Below, in pieces: positions 59,705 through 64,000 of a stretch of DNA of 64,000 nt; positions within the stretch are counted from its first letter, which is position 1; every line of letters begins with the position of its first letter. The translations under genes were made by a program, and so were the position numbers. Source of the stretch: Pseudodesulfovibrio sp. (GTDB lineage Bacteria; Desulfobacterota; Desulfovibrionia; Desulfovibrionales; Desulfovibrionaceae); contig JADGEX010000002.1 of assembly GCA_016744135.1 (NCBI GenBank), positions 868,001 to 932,000 of the forward strand. Direction: 5' to 3'. A model generated the notes under the pieces. It made no database searches. It had not been told where the DNA came from and saw nothing but the letters and a program-made list of their open reading frames with translations.

Positions 59705-60415
59705 TTAATCTTCCAGGAAGTAGTCTACAGTTGTCACGACGCGGATTCGTTTGATTTCAGGCGTGTACCTATCGCGGTCCTGAAGACTAAAATAGCCTTG
59801 TGTGGCGCGGCGGATGGTTCCTACATGGGAGCCGGAGTCTTCTGCAAACTGTTTGGCCGCTTTTCGGGCGTCCTGTGTGGCTTCAGCAATCATGTCGGGT
59901 TTGATGCTATTGAGGCCTGTGTAGGTAAAAGTTGGCCGGAACTCGTAGTTTTGGACCAGCATGACGCCGCGAGATACGAGTTCTCCGGCAACAGACATAC
60001 CCTTTTTAACGGTTGTGATATCTTTTGTACGGACTGTCAGCACAGCTTCTGCCCGATATCTCTGTGCAGGTTGGCGGTCTCCCATCATTGATTGATTGTC
60101 CTGAATGCGCGGGGCGGCAGTCATGACTTCGGCATCGCCAAGTCCTTGTTCTTTGAGAAAGATCATGATGGCTGAACGGGAACGGTCAAGTTCGGCATCA
60201 AGTTCGGGCAAGGTATTGGCCCCGGCGCTGTAGCTGATAGGCCACATGGCGAGATCGGCAGCGACTTCTCGTTCAGCCAGTCCTTTGACTGTGACATATC
60301 GGTCCATGGCTTTGAAATCGACCAGTGCACTTCCGAGCACCCAGCAACCAGCTATGATGCCAAGGGCAAGGACGACACCCGCGAGAATCGTATGAAATGT
60401 ATGTTTTTGTTCCAT
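59705..60415 (-). CDS. SIMPL-domain (DUF541) periplasmic protein
   Basis: A 236-residue protein with an N-terminal signal or anchor helix (FHTILAGVVLALGIIAGCWVLG, about 6-27) and one SIMPL domain (MDRYVTVKGLAEREVAADLAMWPISYSAG, VLTVRTKDITTVKKGMSVAGEL, ARKAAKQFAEDSG). The family is involved in oxidative or envelope stress in some bacteria but its activity is unknown. The gene follows a membrane-protein gene on the same strand by 36 nt. Confidence 0.88.
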   Translation of the reverse strand: MEQKHTFHTILAGVVLALGIIAGCWVLGSALVDFKAMDRYVTVKGLAEREVAADLAMWPISYSAGANTLPELDAELDRSRSAIMIFLKEQGLGDAEVMTAAPRIQDNQSMMGDRQPAQRYRAEAVLTVRTKDITTVKKGMSVAGELVSRGVMLVQNYEFRPTFTYTGLNSIKPDMIAEATQDARKAAKQFAEDSGSHVGTIRRATQGYFSLQDRDRYTPEIKRIRVVTTVDYFLED

Positions 60416-60451
60416 GAAGTACCTCTGCTTTTAGTGGTTGTTCGTCTGAGA

Positions 60452-61333
60452 TCACCTGATGCGGACGTAGCGTGACGAACTGGAGTAAAAGACATTGTAG
60501 ACGAGGGTTAGCAGGCAGGCAAAGACTGCCGAACCAATTCCTATCAACACATTGTAATAGGGCGGAGCAGTCAAGGCAAGACGTATGAGTAGCGTGGCCA
60601 AGGCAAATCCTGAGTTACGGAAGACAGCCCGGAATTCAGGGAGGAATCGCTGAGCAATGAGTACCAGCATGATATCGCTGAAAATTAGGACAGTGTAAAA
60701 ACTTTGGAAAAAGTGGAATGTTTCGTGTCCGTAGATAAACAGGAGTCCATTTTTGACGCCCATGCCAATGAATATGGCGAGCATGACGAGCGCAACAATT
60801 TTTTTGGCAGCAACAAATTTGAACAGCCGTTCCCCACCTTTGATGGTCTCATCAAGTTGGCGTTGTAGCAGAGTATAGACACCAAGGAGTGCGAAAATGG
60901 CGATTGCGCCGCCGCCATCGGAAAGGAGAATCCACAATTCCTTTTCGTGGCCGGTGATAGTGATCGGTTCAGGGAAATCCGCCAGAGCTTTGAATGCACT
61001 TCTGAGCAGAATAAGTGCAAGAATTTCAAATTGTTTGCCAACCGCCTTCGAGATGGAGCATGGCAACGTAAAAATAAGGCTGATGACTTCCAGAATAAGA
61101 ACTAGAGTAAAGGCGAGGTTGATGGCCATGTAATGGCTTGCGGGGATCAGGCCGGCTACGTGTCCGGTAATGATGCCTTGTCGTTTTAATTCGATGGTAC
61201 CCAGTCCCAAAATAAAGACGACAACAAGTATACCGGCAACCGTCCGCTGGGTGCTATCCTTTTCCCAGAAATGATGGAGCGGATCAAATACGTATGTCGC
61301 CCAGGAATAGATCGTGTTCATGGGGTTTTTCAT
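60452..61333 (-). CDS. Predicted multi-pass membrane protein
   Basis: A 293-residue protein with about seven hydrophobic helices, e.g. VAGILVVVFILGLGTIEL, AINLAFTLVLILEVISLIFTL and VLIGIGSAVFACLLTLVYNVF. The loop (ITGHEKELWILLSDGGGAIAIF) is between the third and fourth helix. No recognised domain. N-terminal aromatic region (YSWATYVFDPLHHFWEKD) precedes the first helix. Possibly in one operon with the SIMPL gene. Confidence 0.75.
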   Translation of the reverse strand: MKNPMNTIYSWATYVFDPLHHFWEKDSTQRTVAGILVVVFILGLGTIELKRQGIITGHVAGLIPASHYMAINLAFTLVLILEVISLIFTLPCSISKAVGKQFEILALILLRSAFKALADFPEPITITGHEKELWILLSDGGGAIAIFALLGVYTLLQRQLDETIKGGERLFKFVAAKKIVALVMLAIFIGMGVKNGLLFIYGHETFHFFQSFYTVLIFSDIMLVLIAQRFLPEFRAVFRNSGFALATLLIRLALTAPPYYNVLIGIGSAVFACLLTLVYNVFYSSSSRYVRIR

Positions 61334-61419
61334 GATGCACCCTGTATGCGATTTCAGTAGTTTGTGTCATTACGAATCGGCAACAATGGAAAGCCAGTGA
61401 GAGATTCATTCACGGCGTG

Positions 61420-64000
61420 TTATATTTCAAACAACATTTCCAGATCGTCACGGGTCAAGCTCTTGAGTGCAGATTGACCGGGGATGATCGCTTCGGCAAC
61501 GCTCTTCTTTTGTTCTTGCAACTTGAGAATACGTTCTTCCACTGTGTTCTGGCAGATCATCTTGTATGCGAATACCTGACGTTTCTGGCCGATACGATGC
61601 GTACGGTCGGTGGCCTGATTCTCCACGGCCGGGTTCCACCACGGGTCATAGTGGATGACGTAGTCTGCACTGGTCAGGTTTAGACCGGTACCGCCAGCCT
61701 TGAGGGAAATAAGGAAGATCGGGATGTCCGGGCTGTCGTTGAATTTGTCCACCTGATCGAAGCGATCTTTGGAGGAACCATCCAGATAGGCGAAGGGAAT
61801 CTCTCGAATTTGTAACCAGTTACGGATGACATGAAGCATCTGCACGAACTGGGAGAATACGAGCACCTTGTGACCGCCTTCGATGATATCCACGACAAGA
61901 TCCTTGAAGGCGTCGAATTTGCCTGAAGGCAGGTTAGTGGAGACTCCGGGGATGTCGAGCTTAAGTAAGCGTGGGTGACAACAGATCTGGCGGAGCTTGA
62001 GCAGGGCATCAAGAATGGACATTTGGCTCTTGGCCATGCCTTTCTCTTCGACGTCTCGAAGGACCTGATCCTTGAGCTTTTTAGCCAGGGCGTTGTAAAG
62101 ATCACGCTGTTCATCCACCAATTCGCAATAGTGCGTTGTCTCGATTTTGGGCGGCAGATCTTTGGCAACTTCAGCCTTGGTACGCCGCAGAATGAACGGT
62201 TTTACGCGGGTGCGTAGATAATCCAGAGTTTCTTCGTCGCCGTCTTTGATAGGCTTGACGATGCCACGCTGGAAAGAGTGCTGCGATCCGAGGAATCCGG
62301 GCATGAGAAATTCAAAGAGGGACCACAATTCAAACAGGTTGTTTTCGATAGGCGTACCCGACAGACAGACGCGCAGGCCAGCCTCGAGTTTGCGTACGGA
62401 ACGTGCCGTGATCGTATTGGGGTTTTTAATATTTTGTGCTTCGTCAAGAATGACACTGACATATTCGTATTTGAGCAGTTCGTCGAGATCGCGTCGAAGC
62501 AGTGCATATGTAGTGATGACCAGTTGCGAGCCTTTGATATGCTGGAATAGGCTTTCACGTTTTGCGCCATAAATAGTCAAGCATTTGAGGGTCGGGACGA
62601 ATTTTTTTGCTTCTCGTTCCCAGTTGGGCAGAACAGATGTCGGCACGATGATCAGGTTTGGACCGTCAATGCCTCTGTCTTTCAGCGATTGGAGATAAGC
62701 CAGAGTCTGGATGGTTTTTCCAAGACCCATTTCATCTGCCAGAATTCCACCAAAGCCATACTCGCGTAGGAAATTCATATAACTGAGCCCTTGAGCCTGA
62801 TATGGCCTGAGTGTGGCCTGCAAAGCTTCGGGCTGCTCAATCATCTTGATTTCATCGAAGTTGTTAATCTTCTCTTTGAGCTTGACGAAAAATTCATCGG
62901 TCTGGGCCTGTGGTAGGTCTTCCAGAATCTTTTCGAGTACCGGGGCTTCAAACTGGTTGAACTGTTGTTTGGGAGCTTTTTCCGGGTCAAACCCGAGAGC
63001 CTTGAGTTTGTGGCCCAGTTTATTGAGCCAGGATTCAGGCAGACTGGTGTATGATCCATCCTTGAGCTGGACGTATCGTTTACCCTTGGTCCATGCTTCC
63101 CAAATGACCTCAATGGGTACACGTTGATCATCGTATTCCACGGACAGTTCGAGGTTGAACCATTTTTCTTCTTCGTCGGTTTCTACTTCGGCTACGACTT
63201 GTGGTTGCGTTGTACGCACCTTGTAGCGGGTCAGATTTTGCTCACCATATACACGGTAGGCTTCAACCAATTGTGGGTAGAAATCGAGCAGGAAGGTGAT
63301 CGCTTCTTCTTGCTCCATGAACCAGATATGGTTGTTTCTGGGTTGGAAACTCATTGCCTGCAGTTCGGCGAAAAGACGGGCTTCTTCGTCTTGAGCACGT
63401 CGGATAAGATATGATTTGCCCCCATCGTGATAACTGCCGGTCTGAAGGTCCGGGTTGGGACCAGCCATGACGTGTTCGCCGTGTTCGTTTTCGTAGATGT
63501 TTTGAATCTTGAGAACGAGCAGGCTGCCTTCTTCGTCGAGGTACAGCTTGGGGTTGTAATCCGCATCCTGAAATATAGGGCCGATACGTTCAAGGAAATC
63601 TTCCTGACCATAGAGGTCGGAGACGGGAATCTGTGTCCAAACCCGGTCAAGGAACTCGGAAACGTCGGCGTGGGGAACGATGGGCTTCTTTTCCACCATG
63701 GATTGGACCAGCTTGGGATCAAGTCCGGTCTGCACTGGGTAGAATGAATTTTTGTAATACACCCAGAGAGGCAGTCTGCCGTAGAAATATATTTCTTCCT
63801 CATCAGTAATGGGGAAGGGCAAAGTGTCCTCGCGTGCCAGCAAGATGTCGAAATCCAGACCGTCTTCGCTCAAAGCCGGGGACAATTTGAGCTGCATGGT
63901 CTTAGACTCAATGGTCACGGGCTTGTCGCTTTCACGCAGGTACAGATAATATTCGCCTTTAACCGCTCGGAAGAACCACGAGTGCAGGCCTGCCGGTATT
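61420..64000 (-). CDS. SNF2-family helicase-like ATPase, 5' end outside window
   Basis: At least 860 codons, open to the window edge (the frame continues upstream of the first methionine as AGLHSWFFRAVKGEYYLYLR), so the N-terminus is missing. Helicase motifs in order: DEMGLGKTIQTLAYL (Walker A), IVPTSVLPNWEREAKKF, DEAQNIKN (DEAH-like box), LSGTPIENNLFELWSLFEFL, then FSQFVQMLHVI, SLKAGGTGLNLTSADYVIHYDPWWNPAVE and ATDRTHRIGQ. It belongs to the bacterial SNF2 group with an N-terminal accessory region. Such proteins remodel nucleoprotein; the substrate is unknown. Confidence 0.93.
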   Translation of the reverse strand, partial: IPAGLHSWFFRAVKGEYYLYLRESDKPVTIESKTMQLKLSPALSEDGLDFDILLAREDTLPFPITDEEEIYFYGRLPLWVYYKNSFYPVQTGLDPKLVQSMVEKKPIVPHADVSEFLDRVWTQIPVSDLYGQEDFLERIGPIFQDADYNPKLYLDEEGSLLVLKIQNIYENEHGEHVMAGPNPDLQTGSYHDGGKSYLIRRAQDEEARLFAELQAMSFQPRNNHIWFMEQEEAITFLLDFYPQLVEAYRVYGEQNLTRYKVRTTQPQVVAEVETDEEEKWFNLELSVEYDDQRVPIEVIWEAWTKGKRYVQLKDGSYTSLPESWLNKLGHKLKALGFDPEKAPKQQFNQFEAPVLEKILEDLPQAQTDEFFVKLKEKINNFDEIKMIEQPEALQATLRPYQAQGLSYMNFLREYGFGGILADEMGLGKTIQTLAYLQSLKDRGIDGPNLIIVPTSVLPNWEREAKKFVPTLKCLTIYGAKRESLFQHIKGSQLVITTYALLRRDLDELLKYEYVSVILDEAQNIKNPNTITARSVRKLEAGLRVCLSGTPIENNLFELWSLFEFLMPGFLGSQHSFQRGIVKPIKDGDEETLDYLRTRVKPFILRRTKAEVAKDLPPKIETTHYCELVDEQRDLYNALAKKLKDQVLRDVEEKGMAKSQMSILDALLKLRQICCHPRLLKLDIPGVSTNLPSGKFDAFKDLVVDIIEGGHKVLVFSQFVQMLHVIRNWLQIREIPFAYLDGSSKDRFDQVDKFNDSPDIPIFLISLKAGGTGLNLTSADYVIHYDPWWNPAVENQATDRTHRIGQKRQVFAYKMICQNTVEERILKLQEQKKSVAEAIIPGQSALKSLTRDDLEMLFEI

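Noticed and set aside
1..64000. CRISPR arrays, tRNA/rRNA genes, insertion sequences, prophage
   Set aside because: No regularly spaced repeats, no tRNA arm motifs in intergenic DNA and no transposase, integrase or phage genes were found.

Overview
The window reads as the chromosome of a Gram-negative sulfate-reducing bacterium of the Desulfovibrionaceae, probably marine and Pseudodesulfovibrio-like. The main evidence is a complete Hmc transmembrane redox complex with Rrf1/Rrf2-type regulators, a complete Qrc quinone-reductase operon, a KorDABC-type ferredoxin oxidoreductase and TRAP/ABC amino-acid importers. The species call is inference; no rRNA or other marker gene is present.

Layout. 1-7305: an amino-sugar module. 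ABC permease, binding protein and MurQ etherase lie on the minus strand; a BadF-type kinase, SIS-domain deaminase, NagA deacetylase and a Gfo/Idh oxidoreductase lie on the plus strand. Together they predict uptake and breakdown of MurNAc/GlcNAc. 7306-20799: a promoter region with palindromes and a possible leader peptide, then hmcABCDEF, a tandem universal stress protein, two Rrf1-like receivers, a receiver/PAS kinase, an Rrf2 regulator and a membrane sensor kinase with periplasmic heme-c motifs. 20828-23023: a small protein behind a sigma-28-like promoter, two tiny membrane proteins (one with an in-frame UGA), mazG and cvpA. 23219-25223: nucleotide-sugar genes. 25396-30220: qrcABCD. 30225-34734: repeats, then an uncharacterised trio (ATP-grasp ligase, lysine-2,3-aminomutase-like radical SAM enzyme, M20 peptidase). 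35039-38704: TAXI-type TRAP transporter. 38781-42153: polar amino-acid ABC transporter with a possible attenuator. 42206-45964: cobH and the 2-oxoacid:ferredoxin oxidoreductase. 46045-49614: FlgO-like lipoprotein, purine nucleoside phosphorylase, motAB and a PilZ protein. 49617-55059: an unusual acetyl-CoA-carboxylase-like set, a small conserved protein and ssb. 55063-59703: a second copy of the repeat pair and the aapJQMP general amino-acid transporter. 59705-64000: SIMPL-domain protein, membrane protein and a SNF2 helicase that leaves the window.

How they work together. Hmc (periplasm to cytoplasm) and Qrc (periplasmic cytochrome c to menaquinone) are two alternative exits for electrons from periplasmic hydrogen and formate oxidation. 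The regulators next to hmc, including a predicted heme-c sensor kinase and an Rrf2 protein with three cysteines, could set hmc expression according to redox state. The amino-sugar and amino-acid importers and the 2-oxoacid oxidoreductase point to a cell that scavenges peptidoglycan fragments and amino acids. The most interesting leads are the 14-heme HmcA, the heme-bearing kinase, the CXXU-like UGA in a small membrane protein, the aminomutase trio, and the paired intergenic repeats at two convergent gene junctions.
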